Assembly (NCBI GenBank): GCA_050084985.1
Contig: JBITNC010000002.1
Location: forward strand, 3,348,001 to 3,412,000
DNA: 64,000 nucleotides
DNA from: Nageia nagi
Taxonomy: Eukaryota; Pinophyta
Reading direction: 5' to 3'
In this document: piece after piece, positions 34,020-45,960 of the stretch
How positions within the stretch are numbered: the stretch's first letter is position 1
Layout of the letters: each line of letters starts with the position of its first letter
Position numbers and translations under genes: made by a program
Notes under the pieces: generated by a model
Databases searched by the model: none
Seen by the model: the letters and a program-made list of their open reading frames with translations, nothing else
What the model was told of the DNA's origin: nothing

Positions 34020-34310
34020 ATGCTCTACTCTATGTCTTGCTCTTTTTTATCTAATTGGATTATTTATTCTAGTTGCACTAATCACCTATGCTTTGAAAAA
34101 GAAAATTTTAAGAACTTTCACAAGTATAGAAAAGATGTAGTTATGATAGGTGATAAGTCTACCCTTGAAGTCCAAGGAATTGGGAGTGTGTTGATTCATG
34201 GGAAGGTTCTTGACAATGTGCTTTATGTTCCTAAGCTTAGGATGAACCTTTTTTTCATGATCCATATTGTTAAAAAAAGCTACTTTTTTGAATTTGAATC
34301 TCAATCCTAG
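34020..34310 (+). pseudogene. Copia D protease
   Basis: Reads IIYSSCTNHLCFEKENFK, the equivalent of IDSGCTNHMC, so the DSG active site is gone. It continues VLIHGKVLDNVLYVPKLRMN (protease C-terminal flap and LxNV.YVP motif). The downstream segment 34311-34450 is the pre-integrase region, with stops. Confidence 0.83.
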
Positions 34311-34459
34311 TGCATTAAGAAAAGACTTGCCACTTTGGTTAAAGGATCTGTGAAAGATAACCTCTACATTGTAGATCAAGTTCCATCAAAGATATGTCTT
34401 GCTTCTAGTGTGTGTTCTAAAGAAAATATTTAGCACCATTGTTTAGAACACCTTAACCA

Positions 34460-35280
34460 CAAGAGTATTCAATTTATGAAATACCAAAAACTTGTGGAAG
34501 GTTTACCATCAATTTCTCCTTCGATTGGTCTATGCGAGAAGTGCATTCTTGGTAAGATGCATAGATAGAAATTTGAAAAAGATAAGGCAACAAGAGCATC
34601 TCAACCTCTTCAAGTTGTGCATTCAGATTTAATGGGTCTATTTCAGAATAAGTCACTTAGAGGAGCATATTACATATTGACCTTCATTGATGACTTTAGT
34701 AGGATGACCTTTGGGTATCTACTTGAGCATAAGGATCAAACCTTTAAGAGTTTTAATATTTTTAAGGCCTTTGTTGAGAATCAAACTAACCTTAAAATCA
34801 AGATGTTGAGATCAAATAATGGAGGAGAATATAACAATAATGAGTTTAATGACTATTATGCTAAGTATGAAATCAAGAGGTAGTTTATGATTCCTTACAC
34901 TCCTCAGTAGAATGATGTTGTTGAAAAGAAAAATAGATCAATTTAGAGATGGCTAGATGTATGTTGGGTAATATTCCTAATTTCTTGTGGGTTGAAGCTG
35001 TGACCACTACTATTTACACCTTGAATAGATGTTTCATAAAAGTTGTTGAAGGTAAAACTCCTTTTGAAGCATTGGTAGGAAGAAAACCTAACATTTTTCA
35101 CCTTAGGGTGTGTGGTTGTGAAGCATTCTCCTACATTATTTTTGAGAAAAAAAAAGTTGGATAAAAGAGCTAAAAAATGCATCTTTATGAGTTATGACAC
35201 TTAGCATAGATGCTACAAGCTATATTCTCCATATTATAAAATAATGATCATTTCAAGGGATGTAAAGTTCAATGAACTTC
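34460..35280 (+). pseudogene. Copia D integrase
   Basis: 34617-34883 reads MHSDLMGLFQNKSLRGAYYI, LTFIDDFSRMTFGYLLEHKD and MLRSNNGGEYNNNEF. The second catalytic Asp (RSDNGGEY) is Asn here. 34949-35164 reads MARCMLGNIPNFLWVEAV and TPFEALVGRKPNIFHLRV, the integrase C-terminal part. Stops and a frameshift lie between the two. Confidence 0.88.
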
Positions 35281-36160
35281 CTGATGAATCTGCTTCTAAT
35301 GAGGATGTTGATGATCTAAAGGACCCTTCAGTTACACCTAATTGGTTAGATATTAATGTAGATAAGTCACCTCAAGAATAAAATTTTGCAACACAAAGGG
35401 TAACAAGGACCATGACCTTGAATAAATCCTTATTTACCAATATTGACAACAAGCATGAGCCTTCATCCTTTAAAGAAGCTTCAAAGCATGAAAACTAGAT
35501 AGAAGCCATGAAATTGGAGTATGAGATGCTTATGAAAAATAAAACTTGGGACTTGGTTCTTTATCCTAATGAGAAGAATGTGATGGCAATAAGTAGATCT
35601 ATAAGGTCAAGTTTAATTCAGTTGGAGATATTGAGAAATACAAGGCAAGGTTAGTAGCTAAAGGTTTTCCTCAGAAATACAGTGTAGATTATGAAAAAAC
35701 CTTTGCTCTCATGGTAAAGATGCTTACTATAAGAATTATCCTTGCTCTTTCTGCAGCTCAAGAATAGAAAGTTTTTTAACTTGACATCAAAAGTGCATTT
35801 CTCAATGGTAATTTAGATGTAAAAATCTTCATGAATCAACCAAAAGGGTTCATTATGGAAGGCAAAGAATCTTTTGTGTGCATGCTAAAGAAGTTATTAT
35901 ATAGACTTAAGAAAGAACCTAGAGCTTGGTACAAGAAGATTTCATGGTATTTTGCAGACATTGGATTCTCCAAGTGTTTTTCTAACTCCAATATATATGT
36001 GCTCAATCAGAAAAAAGACATGGTCTTGATTCTCCTTTATGTGGATGATCTTCTAAAAATTGGAAACAATGATAAAATCATTCAAGAGTGCATATCTAAA
36101 CTTAAAGTAATATTTGAAATGACTAATCTTGGTCTTTTGCACTACCACCTTAAAATGTAA
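35281..36160 (+). pseudogene. Copia D reverse transcriptase
   Basis: Contains EAMKLEYEMLMKNKTWDLV, YKARLVAKGF in a shifted frame near 35640, IKSAFLNGNLD, then 35831-36160 with KKLLYRLKKEPRAWYKK and LLYVDDLLKIG. The YVDD box is intact but the frame is closed by several stops and shifts. Confidence 0.88.
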
Positions 36161-36950
36161 GTATACCAATATAAGGACTATACTTATCTCAATTAATCTA
36201 AGTATATATCAGACATCTTATAGAAGTTTGGAATAGAGGAGTGTAGATATGCTATGATCCTAGTCTCCATTGGAATCACTATTTCTTTGAGCTTCAACTC
36301 TTAGTTGGTTGATGCTATAGCTTATAGGCAATTAATTGGTAGTATTTTATATTTGACTATATCTAGTCCAAATATTACCTTTATAGTGAATCTGATGGCA
36401 TGATTCATGTAGAAATCTTATGTTGAACATATCAATGCTATTAAGTAAATCTTGAGGTATGTTTCAAGGACTAAGGATTTTGCTCTCAAGTATTCTAAGT
36501 TGCCTTCATTTGTTCTCTCGAAATTTTTAGATTTTGACTATGGAGGAGATAGAGATGATAAGAAATCAACTTTTGTGTATGTGTTTAGCATTAGTTTAGG
36601 TGCTATCTCTTAGGCTTCCAAGAAGTAGCCTACTATTTCTCTTTCCACCATAGAAGCTAAATATCATGCCATATCTATTGCAGCCTAAGAAGCCATATGG
36701 CTAAGACATCTTCTGAAAGAAATTGGCTATGAGCAAGGTAGCTCATCTTTGATTTCTTTAGATAATTAATCGATTATTTCTTTGGATAAGAATCCTATGT
36801 TCCATCAGAGAATAAAACATATAGAATTACATGCCTATTTTATTAGAGAGAAGGTTCTTGATGGCATCGTACACCTAGAGTATTGTTTCTCCATCTTGAA
36901 CTCCATTGATTTATTCACCACTCCCAAAAGCTAGATTTTGTAAGCTTAGG
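36161..36950 (+). pseudogene. Copia D RNase H
   Basis: Recognisable blocks are GGDRDDKKSTFVYVFS, KQPTISLSTIEA (with a stop), EAIWLRHLLKEIGYEQ, KNPMFHQRIKHIELHAYFIR and GIVHLEYC. All have stop codons within them. The end (near 36910) matches the point where copia C is interrupted by this element. Confidence 0.85.
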
Positions 36951-37708
36951 GATGCTATCGGGTTGGTGAAGTTGCCTTAAAAGGGGAGTGAAGTTTGAAT
37001 TCTTATGTTGAATTCATGTTTATGATGATAACTTCACCCCTAGGAGGATTTTGCACTATATAGTGTTGATTTTGTTATACACCTTCATGGTAAGTTTGCT
37101 CTATGTTAAGAACTTGTACAAAATTTTAAAATCAAAATATTGGCCAATATAGCACTATTTAGTTATTTATATGATAGGAACTCTTATGTGTCGTTAGCAC
37201 TATTTAGTTATCCATATGAGAGGAATTTGTATGTGCATGCTTTATTTTGTAATGATAATCAACACATGTTTTATATATAGTAGATGACTATGAATTTTTG
37301 GCATGGCATCTTTGTGATGAATTATAGTGCACCATTGATCAGTTCATAATGGCATTTATGTGATTCATCTATCCTTGTTGAGATGAATATGTTGCATCTA
37401 ATTGATCTTGTTATTTGAGATACTTATGACTTGTAGATTCTTTTGAGATTGCAGGTTACTTACCTTAGTATGCAAGCTCTTGGAGACTCTTTATGAATTT
37501 TAGTTGGGTGACTACTTCATGTACATTGAAATTGGTTATGGTTAATGATTGTATTTGGCAAAGTAGTGAATCTCAAACTAGATCTTTCTTACTTTACAAA
37601 TATGTAAAAAGTTCTCATCTCCATTGTATTTGTTTGGAGGAGAACTCTCTTACACTCTCTTTTTCTTCTCTCTTATTCACTTTATCCCAATATTGCATTA
37701 AAGGGGAG
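36951..37708 (+). other. Copia D 3' untranslated region and purine tract
   Basis: Contains one copy (37073-37130) of the ATGGTAAGTTTGCTCTATGT motif that is tandemly amplified in copia E at 52191-52480. It ends in the purine tract AAAGGGGAG just before the 3' LTR. No gene is visible. Confidence 0.8.
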
Positions 37709-38209
37709 TGCTAGAATGTATAATGCATTATTGTTAAGGTTTGTATTAATCCTTTTTTTAAATTCACTAATACTTAAGGGTATCATTTGATACCTTAAGT
37801 ATTTAAGTGAATATGATAATGTAACTTGTCCTACATTCCATGTCATGAGCATTCCCCTTGGGTAAAAGGATGTGCATGTCATACTTTTGTACATTAGATA
37901 AAAGAGTGATCCAAAGAGAGATTTTGGTATATAAATAGAATGCTCCCTCTTTGTGATTAGAAAATAATTTGTAGAGTAAATTTGTGCTAGATGATAGTGT
38001 TTAGAAGTTGAGATTAGGAGGATTGTAAGAGAGTTGTATTTGTGATTGAAGTAAAGATCTAGTTAGTGGATGTACTCCTAGTTGAAGGAACCACTTACAT
38101 CTTATGTTATCTTTGTGAGATTACTTTATGTGATAATTATATGTGAATTGAGAGCTTTCATATGATCTTGGTAGTTTAGGATTATTCTTGTTATAGTTCA
38201 ATTCTCTCA
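37709..38209 (+). repeat. Copia D 3' LTR
   Basis: 501 bases, TGCTAGAATG...CTCTCA, with TATATAAATAG at 37928-37938. The first dinucleotides and the final CTCTCA are conserved with the 5' LTR. Confidence 0.93.
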
Positions 38210-38815
38210 TATTTTAAAGAAGGGGTTTGGTGAACAAATCAACAGAGTTTATGATTGATGGAAAATACTGCAAGTGTAGAAGACCATCTAGAACTTTCTC
38301 TCTGATGAAGTGGGTTTGGATTTCTACATGCTTTATTCTTTTATGGAAAATAAGATTCTTTGCCAAAGAAATAGCTGATTGATTAACCATAGAAATTTTA
38401 TATGTATGAACTTATTCATACCCTATTTATTTTAGAATATGCTTAAACCAAATGGCTTCCTAGGCTGCAACTAACATTGCATGATATTCAACCTCAATGG
38501 TGGAGAGAGAAATAGTAGGTTGCTTCTTGGATGCCCAAGAGATGGCACCTGAATCAATGTTAAACACATAAGAAAAGGTTGATTTTATATCATCTTTATC
38601 TCTTCCATAGTTAGACTTTGAGAATCTTAAGAAAACAAATGAGGGCAACTTGACATACTTAAGAACAAGATCCTTAGTGCCCATAACATATCTCAAAATT
38701 TGCTTAATAGCATTGAAGTGCTCAACATATGGCTTTTGTATAAAGTGAACCATTAAATTTATGGCAAAGGCAATATCTAGCTTAAAGATAGTCAAATAAA
38801 TAAGACTACCAATTA
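38210..38815 (-). pseudogene. Copia C RNase H
   Basis: 38795-38460 is an open stretch reading DIAFAINLMVHFIQKPYVEH, YVMGTKDLVLKY, SGAISWASKKQPTISLSTIE. Downstream, 38400-38215 retains FHKRIKHVEIQTHFIREKV with stops before it and ends DLFTKPLL, where copia D begins. The remaining codons resume at 32497. Confidence 0.87.
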
Positions 38816-38816
38816 G

Positions 38817-39722
38817 TTATCTATAAGCTATAGCATCTACCAACTGAGAGTTGGAAGTGATTCTAGGAGAGATTGGAATTGCAGCATGCTTGCACTCTAT
38901 TCCAAACTTTTGCAAGATATCTAAGATATACTTGGATTTATTGAGGTAAGTACAATCTTTGTATTGGTACACTTGCATACCAAGGTAGTAGTGCAATAGA
39001 TCAAGATCAATCATTTCAAAAGTTAGCTTAAGTTTGGATATGTAGTCTTGTATGAGGATAATATTATTCTTTGTAATTAACAAATCATCCACATAGAAAA
39101 GAATTAATATCAAGTATTATTTTGGGTTGAGCACATAAATATTTGAGTCAGAAAAGCATTTAGAAAACCTAATGATCTCAAAGTATCCTAAAATCTTTTT
39201 GTACTAGGCCTTTGGTGCTTGCTTAAGTCCATACAAAGACTTCTTTAGCTTGCACACAAAATATTTTTTTCCTTTAGTAGTAAACCCTTCTAGTTGATCC
39301 ATGTAGATTTGCATATCTAATTCACCATTGAGAAAAACACTCTTGACATCAAGTTGAAAAACTTTTCATTTCTAAGCTACTGAAAGAGCAAGGATTACCC
39401 TAATAGTAAGTATATTTGTCACTTATGCAAATATTTTCTCATAATCAAATCCATATTTTTGAGTGAAACCCTTAGCTATTAACCTTATTTTGAATTTCTT
39501 AATCTCTCAAATTGAATTATATTTTACCTTATAAATCCATTTATTTTCAATCACATTGCATTCATTAGGATAAGAAACTAAATCCCAAGTTTGATTCTTC
39601 ATTAGAGCCTCATACTCCACATTCATTGCATTCACCCAACACTCATACTTTAAAGATTCTTTGTAGGATGAGGGTTCATTCTTGTAATCAATTTTGAAAA
39701 AAAAATATTTATTAATGGTCAT
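38817..39722 (-). pseudogene. Copia C reverse transcriptase
   Basis: 39722-39507 gives NAMNVEYEALMKNQTWDLV and IENKWIYKVKYNS. 39113-38817 gives MILILFYVDDLLITKNN, LHYYLGMQVYQYKDCTYLN and IPISPRI. The YVDD active site is intact. The middle (39500-39114) has several stops but keeps DVKSVFLNGELD-like and KAPKA-like remnants. Confidence 0.88.
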
Positions 39723-39739
39723 AATCCTTATTATCCTTT

Positions 39740-40620
39740 ATGTTGGAGAGCTTTATTCCTTAGGTGACAAATCCACACTAACATCCAACCAACTAGGAGC
39801 AATAAAAGAATCATCACCCTCATTAAGGTTCTCATAATAAGTAGAATCTTCAAGTAGTTCATTGAACTTTACATCTCTTGACACAAAAAGTGATTAGGAA
39901 GAAGGTTGATATAGCATGTAGCCTCTATGTTTATTGTCATAGCCCATAAAGATACACTTTTTAGATCTATTATCGAGCTTCTTCCTTTTCTTAGGGATAA
40001 CAAAGGCATAAGCATCACAACCAAAGACCCTAAACTGAGAGATGTTAGGTGTCTTTCCTATTCATGCTTGATATGGAGTCTTACCTTCAACTGCTTTCGT
40101 AGGACACCTATTCAAGATGTAGATTGCACTATTTATAGCTTCATCCCATAAGAAGCTAGGAAGATCTTCCAACATACATCTTGTCATTTTTTGAATGGTT
40201 CTATTATTCTTTTTAGCTATTAAAAAGTGTAAGGGATAGTAAACTACCTCTTGATTCCATACTTTGTATAAAAATTATTGAATTTATTGCTATTATACTT
40301 ACCCCCATTATCAGATCTTAACATCTTGAATTTAAATCTAGATTGATTTTCTACCAAGGCTTTGAAATCTTTGAACTTATCAAAGGTTTTATCTTGATGC
40401 TCTATAAGATAACCAAATGTCATCCTACTAAAATCATTAATAAAGATCAAGATATAAGATTCTCCTCCAAGCAACTTAGTTGATAATGGACCCATCAAAT
40501 ATATATGCACAAGCTGAAGAGATTGAGTTGCTTTAGTTACCTTATCTTTTGAAAACTTTTATCGATTCATTTTACCTAAATGCACTTCTTATAAAAACTA
40601 ATTATAGGTTATTTATAGAA
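39740..40620 (-). pseudogene. Copia C integrase
   Basis: 40510-40244 reads GGESYILIFINDFSRMTFGY, LRSDNGGKYNSNKFNNFY. The second catalytic Asp is kept. Further on, shifted frames keep RKKLDNRSKKCIFMGYDNKH and SRDVKFNELLEDS. The block around the catalytic Glu (PYTPQQNGV) is destroyed. Confidence 0.87.
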
Positions 40621-40859
40621 AAAACTTCCATAAGTTGATGATATTTTATGACTTGAATATTCTTATATTTTAGGTGGTCTAATCGATGGTGCCAAAGATT
40701 TTCTCTAGAACAAACATTAGTTGCAAGGCAGATCTTTGTTGGAGATTGATCCATAATGTAAAGGTCATATTGCATTGAACCTTTCATGAAAGTGGCAAGG
40801 CCTTTTTTTATGCACTAAGAATGTGAGTTAAACTCAAAGGAGTAAACCTTCCTTGCAAC

Positions 40860-41100
40860 CTAAATCACAAAAAAGAGATTCATAGTGAGCTTAAGAACAT
40901 AAAGCACATTCTCAAGAATCATCCTTTGTATCAACACACTTTCAATACCTTGAACTTCAAGAACTGAACTACCACCTATCATAACTACATCTTTTATATA
41001 CTTACAAAATTTTTCAAACCTATCCTTTTCAAAACACATATCATTAGTGCATCCATAATCAACAATATAATCATTTTTCAAAGTGCAAGACTTGGAGTAA
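40860..41100 (-). pseudogene. Copia C protease
   Basis: Reads DYIVDYGCTNDMCFEKDRF, with DYG in place of the DSG active site, then MIGGSSVLEVQGIESVLIQ and LENVLYVLKLTMNLFF. It is a clear homologue of the copia D protease. The loss of Ser in the triad and surrounding stops suggest it is inactive. Confidence 0.83.
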
Positions 41101-41189
41101 AAGGTAGCAACATAAGTAGAATTCTTATTCTTCTTCTTATTAGATTTGTTTGGTTTTCTAGGTCATTTTTCACCTTGATATTTATTTTT

Positions 41190-42010
41190 ATTTAAGTAAT
41201 CAACTTCTTTATAACCATAGGAATTATAAAAATTATAATTTCTATCAAATTGGCTTTGGTTTCCTTAGACTTACCATTATCAGAATTCTTTTTGTTTCCA
41301 CCATTCTTAAAATTCTTCTTAAAAGCATAAGAACCTTTATTTTGGTTATGGTTCTTATTTTTGAAGTGAAGTTTCATTGGACCAAGTGCCACAGATGGAT
41401 CCTTAGGAATGGTGATCAACACTTTATTGTTAAGTGTTTCCTCATGCTTCAAGAGAAGCCTTCATAGATTTTTCAAGGAGAACACTTCTTTCTTATTATC
41501 AAACCTAGTTTTAATAACAATCACAAACTAACTAAACTTATTAAAGAGGCTTTGAAGGATGATGAAAGTTAAAACTTCATCATTGATCTAATTCCAACCA
41601 CATGTCATAAGCTGGGTCATAAGGTCAACAATCTTATTTAGATATATAGCCACACTCTCATTTTTCTCTTAACATGATTGAAGCAAATTCTAAAGAATGG
41701 TGAATCTCTTAGAAAATTTAATACCAAGGTAGATATTCTTTAGTTTATCTCAAGCTTCCTTTGTAGTATTTTAAGAATATATCATGAGGAAGATTTCATC
41801 TAAAACTACATAAAATATCATAGAAGTTGCCAAATCATTCTGAGTATTATAAGCTTCAAATTCCTTCTCCCCAGATGGAGCAACTTGGTTTTCATTGACA
41901 ATCATCCAAAGTTTCTATGCCAAAAGTTCTATCTTCATCTTTGGTTCCCAAATATCAAATTTGAAACCATCCAATATATGCTTGGGTGAAAAAGAGTCTC
42001 CTATTGCTAC
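41190..42010 (-). pseudogene. Copia C gag
   Basis: From about 42000 the frame reads PKHILDGFKFDIWEPKMKIE (a gag N-terminal motif, F...F..W..KMK), then IYLNKIVDLMTQLMTCGWN, and a basic C-terminal region at 41452-41192 (FKNKNHNQNKGSYAFKKNF). The zinc knuckle is only a remnant. The frame is interrupted by several stops. Confidence 0.82.
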
Positions 42011-43439
42011 AAAATAACATGGAGATAAACAAAGTAAACATACATGTTACATATAAAAATAAATACACATTTAAAAACTAATCAACAAATCAAAAGTTTA
42101 ATTGTTAACAAGACTAATAAACACACATCCAACATCTTCATCACCAAGTATAATTGAAGAGAGGGAGAAGTTGAGGCTTGTTTTCTTATCAAAATTAGGC
42201 CTTCACTCGGATGCCCATAAGGAGCCTAGGTCCTATCAATCCTCAACTAGTTCCCCTTAAGCAGTGATATACTCTCATAAGGAGAAGTATGAGATATTTT
42301 CCAAAGTTTGATGTATGTTGGATTGTCTAAATTAATTATCTTGATTAAGTTTTTATTTTTTCTCCTAGGTTATCAAGATAATCCCTGAATGGATGGATAT
42401 ACATGTGGTATCACTACACACATGCTTGTCCACTTATATATAGTTAAATCCAGACCAACATAGGACTTAAGGGCATTAAAAAGTACAAAATTTTCACCAC
42501 TTGAATCTTCAAATTAAAAGGCTCTAGTCCACCTTATCCACACCTCATGGCTCCCTAAATAAGTCATATTATGAAAAAAACATGCAGATGTATTCATTTT
42601 AAGGGGAAGCAATTTTCAATGTTTGCATACTTTGCATATAAAGTAAAAGTGTAAAACGAATAAAGTGTTTTAAAAATGAACCTACATCCCACATCACTCA
42701 TAAGTAAGAACTAAAGAGTCTAATGGGTTTTTTTTACAACCCCTAATGGACATCTTTACACAAGGTTCTTTAATTTTAAGTAACAACAAATGAACCTAAG
42801 AGTCCAATGGATTTTGTCAAAAACTCTTAATAGATCTCTTTACAAAGGTTCATTATCAAAATTGAGGAATTCTCCCTCTTGTTACTTAAAAAATGGACTT
42901 AAAATAATTTCTTATTTGCAATTTAACATAGCACACATAAGCAAGTATTTAAGCGATTTTTTATCCAATCACATGTATAAGTTAAAATTAAAAAACCATG
43001 CATTAACATTTTTATCTATTTAGCAATATGCATTAGGAAAAAAATAATGTAAAAAATTATCCAACCACAAGTGTGCAATAAACCTGCATTAAGATAAAAA
43101 ATCATTAATCTATGCATACATAACATTAATCCTTCATGCATAATTAATTAACCTTAATCTATGCATAAAATAACATTAACCTATGTAATAATATTAATCT
43201 ATGCATTTTATCTTAAAAGCATGCTAAAAAAAAACCTAAAATAACTTGCATTTAAAAAATCAAATAAGGTAATTACTTAAAAAGAAATTCATACTTAAAA
43301 CCATACCTTTCTAAAATAAGATTCCCCCAAGGAGTTGTAAAAACAAAAAAAATCTTCCCCTTAGTTTTATTTTTTAGAAAATAATACCCTCTTTAAAACA
43401 AATTCTCTTCCCCTCCTTTTTTTTTTTAATAAAAAAAGA

Positions 43440-43575
43440 AACTATATACATATATATATATACAACTTCAAGTTTTTTTAAAAATAAAACCTTAATTAAA
43501 TATATATAATTAATATATATATATATATATATTTATTATTTTTATTTTTTTATTAAATATATATATATATAAAAT
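43440..43575. repeat. AT-rich microsatellite tract
   Basis: Runs of (AT)n with interspersed A and T homopolymers, for example TATATATATATATATATAT near 43515. It immediately borders the GC-rich minisatellite. Confidence 0.9.
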
Positions 43576-43576
43576 T

Positions 43577-43770
43577 GAAGCAATGGCCAGCGTGCCCTTG
43601 GGCAATGTTGCACACCCCCTTGGCGATGTTGCATGCCTTGGGGTGGCTAGCGTGTGCCCTTTGGGCAGTGTTGCGTGCACTCTCAGGGGCGGCTAGTGCT
43701 TGCCCTCTAGGTGGTGCTATGCATGCCCTTTGGGGCAGCCAATGTACGTCCTCTGGGGAGTGTGACCCTC
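43577..43770. repeat. GC-rich minisatellite inside copia C leader
   Basis: Degenerate units begin at 43584, 43645, 43691 and 43737. The two central ones are 46 bases. Each carries a GGC(T/C)AG(C/T)G start and a GCCCTTTGGG-like core. Base composition contrasts sharply with the AT tracts on both sides. The 78-codon open frame across it looks like low-complexity sequence, not a gene. Confidence 0.75.
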
Positions 43771-44208
43771 AATTTATTTATTTTTTTTTAATATTAAAAT
43801 TTAAAAAATAAAAATAAGCATACATAGAATACATGCAATCTAAAATTTTTACAAACATTTTGGTATTGCAAATTTTTTTGTAATAATAACATTATAGTAA
43901 AAAAAAGTTTACAAAGAGTTTATCTAATTCTTTACTAAGTAAAATTTGCAAATTTAAGCTAATTTACTTAAAAAATATATTATTACTACATATTAGGCAA
44001 TTTTACTTTAAAAAATTACATATAATAAGCTAAAATATTGCATAGAAAAACCTCATCCTCATGGAACCAAAAAAGGTTAGTAATAAAAGCAAAAATTGAA
44101 AAAGAAGAGGTAGGAGATTATACCTTCAAATCCTTTTACCTCAACAAAGTAGATGGAGAAAAAGGAGGAATGGACTTCATAGATGTTGAAGAGGAGCCTC
44201 CAAAAAAA

Positions 44209-44220
44209 GCTCTAATACCA
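44209..44220 (-). other. Primer-binding site of copia C
   Basis: Minus strand TGGTATTAGAGC, one base different from the copia consensus. It lies two bases from the 5' LTR. Confidence 0.9.
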
Positions 44221-44222
44221 CT

Positions 44223-44679
44223 TGAAGAAATTAACCCTTTCTAAATTAACTTCTAATCTTCCAATATCTCAAGAAGGCACTTTTAACATTAGCACAATAG
44301 CACAATAACTAAAGCCAATCACACAAATAACACAAGATATAAAATAGTTCCTCTCTCCTTGGGAGTACATCCACTAACTAAGATCTTCTTATTCTCAAGG
44401 ACCTCTCTTACAAAATCTCTTCTCTCTTTCATACTCTAAACCTATAGCAAAGCTTGCATTACAATTGTGTAACTAGATAAAGGGAGGGTTCTTCTCTTTT
44501 TATAAGAATAAATCCACTCTATATTTAACCCTTTTTCTATTTTTAATCCTTTACCTATTTTTAATTCTTCTCTTATTTTTATTTCATTAATACTTTAAGG
44601 TATGTAATGATACTTTAAATATTAAATGAATTTACATTAAGGAGAAATATTAAACAATATTACATTACAAATTCTAACA
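44223..44679 (-). repeat. Copia C 5' LTR
   Basis: 457 bases, partner of 30987-31443. Starts TGTTAGAATTTGTAATG on the minus strand. The target duplication CACTT follows at 44680-44684. Confidence 0.93.
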
Positions 44680-44684
44680 CACTT

Positions 44685-45937
44685 AAGGATGCTAAAATAA
44701 TGTTGTAATTTGTAATACCAAGGTAATTTATATTTGTAAATGCAATAATCTCTTCTAGAGAGGCATTATATATTCATAGACTTGATGAATGTAATTTGAC
44801 ATCATAAGGCATCTAGATGCCTCCAAATACAATATTTTTTTCCTCTAAGTTAGATTCTCCATTAAAGGTAGATCATGATGATTCCAAGGAAGGTTACATC
44901 AATACTGAAGTGTTAGAAGATTCCAAGGGAGACTTTGCACCTAAAAGAGCAATTTGGCATCTTTGGATGTGATTTTATTGATCCCAAGGTACTCCATGCT
45001 ATGAAATCTCACCCTATGGGTGAACTTGGATCATATAATATGATTTGGATGATCCCAATGCATCTTGAGTGGAAATTGTACTAGAAAGTTATTTGGAGTC
45101 TATAAAAGGAGGAATTTTGGACTCATTTGATATGCTTGGATTATTACTTATTTTTCATTGGATGTAGGGCACCATATCTCTTCCTACCCTTGTGAATGAA
45201 AAGCCACATGGATTGTTGCTTTTAGGAATAATGCACCTCAAAGGTTACAACTAGCAATCCAAGGGTATTAACATTAACTTAGATTATATTAATATTGCTA
45301 GCAAGACTGTGACATCTCCACCATAGCTCGAGGAGGAGGAATCCTTGGTTGAAATTACCTTTCTATTACTGAGGATCTGAAGTCTTGGTGCTTCTTTGTT
45401 AAAAAATCATAAATATATTTGAGGAATCATCCCTATGACACACTTACTCTAGAAATAGAGGCATGCAATTTAGTTCTTATATGCAATATTATTTGAATTA
45501 CATTATGGTTACATTTACTTGTGTTATTTTATAAGATCTTATCCTATATTCGTTAACATTACATTTGAGGATTTATTTTAGTGTTTGTACACTTTGCTAC
45601 TAGATGTTGGGTGATTTGCTTGAGATATTGCATCATTTACCTAGATGCTATATTTTTGGATGTTATTTCATGTCATTCTACCATAACTGCTTGGACTTGA
45701 GCTTGCATAAGGTATTTACACTATTTCAAGTGTTATGAATGAGATATGACATTATCAGGTTAGATGTTACATTTTGGCATTGAAATATTGCACTTGAGGT
45801 TGAATGTTTGCATTTTTTGAGCATAAATATGGTATTTTGGGTATTTAAAATGCATAAATAGTTTAATTATGAATTTTGGTGAATTTTAGTAATTTTTGTG
45901 AGCCCCATTTAGGTGATTCTGAATTGAATCTATTTCA
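44685..45937 (+). repeat. Gypsy B 5' LTR, right part
   Basis: Continues exactly where 30986 stopped. AAGGATGCTAAAATAATGTT here aligns with AAGGATGCCAAAATAATATT at 49335. It ends ATTTCA at 45937. It lacks about 265 bases present in the 3' LTR at 49430-49690. Confidence 0.87.
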
Positions 45938-45948
45938 TAATATTTTTG

Positions 45949-45960
45949 TGGTATTAAAGC
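45949..45960 (+). other. Primer-binding site of gypsy B
   Basis: TGGTATTAAAGC followed by CTAAG, a degenerate initiator-tRNA-Met site, 11 bases after the LTR end. Confidence 0.65.

Larger units (their letters stand above)
32498..38209 (+). mobile_element. Ty1/copia element D (innermost, full-length but inactive)
   Basis: 5' LTR 32498-32992, PBS 32995-33006, gag, protease, integrase, RT and RNase H remnants, purine tract AAAGGGGAG (37700-37708), 3' LTR 37709-38209. It is inserted in the opposite orientation into a related element (copia C). The flanking pentamers AGCTT and TATTT do not match. Internal stops occur throughout, including TAG in most domains. The LTRs are similar, with scattered substitutions and a 6-base length difference. 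Confidence 0.92.
42011..44208 (-). other. Long 5' leader of copia C
   Basis: About 2.2 kb between primer-binding site and gag, much longer than the leader of copia D (about 0.4 kb). It holds AT microsatellites and a GC-rich minisatellite (separate entries). No frame in it is convincing. Confidence 0.6.
30987..44679 (-). mobile_element. Ty1/copia element C (nested in gypsy B, hosts copia D)
   Basis: LTRs of equal length (457 bases) at 30987-31443 and 44223-44679 are flanked by identical CACTT (30982-30986, 44680-44684). The minus-strand order is PBS (44220-44209), a long leader, gag, protease, integrase, RT and RNase H. Copia D is inserted at 32498-38209, at the end of RNase H, and the 3' UTR resumes at 32497. 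All frames carry stops. The RT active site YVDD is intact. Confidence 0.92.

Noticed and set aside
32498-38209. A target duplication for copia D
   Set aside because: Pentamers at the two ends (AGCTT, TATTT) differ, and shifting the boundaries by one or two bases does not create a match.
43575-43811. Open frame rich in Ala, Trp and Cys across the GC-rich block
   Set aside because: It simply translates the minisatellite. Sequence is repetitive and there is no upstream support.
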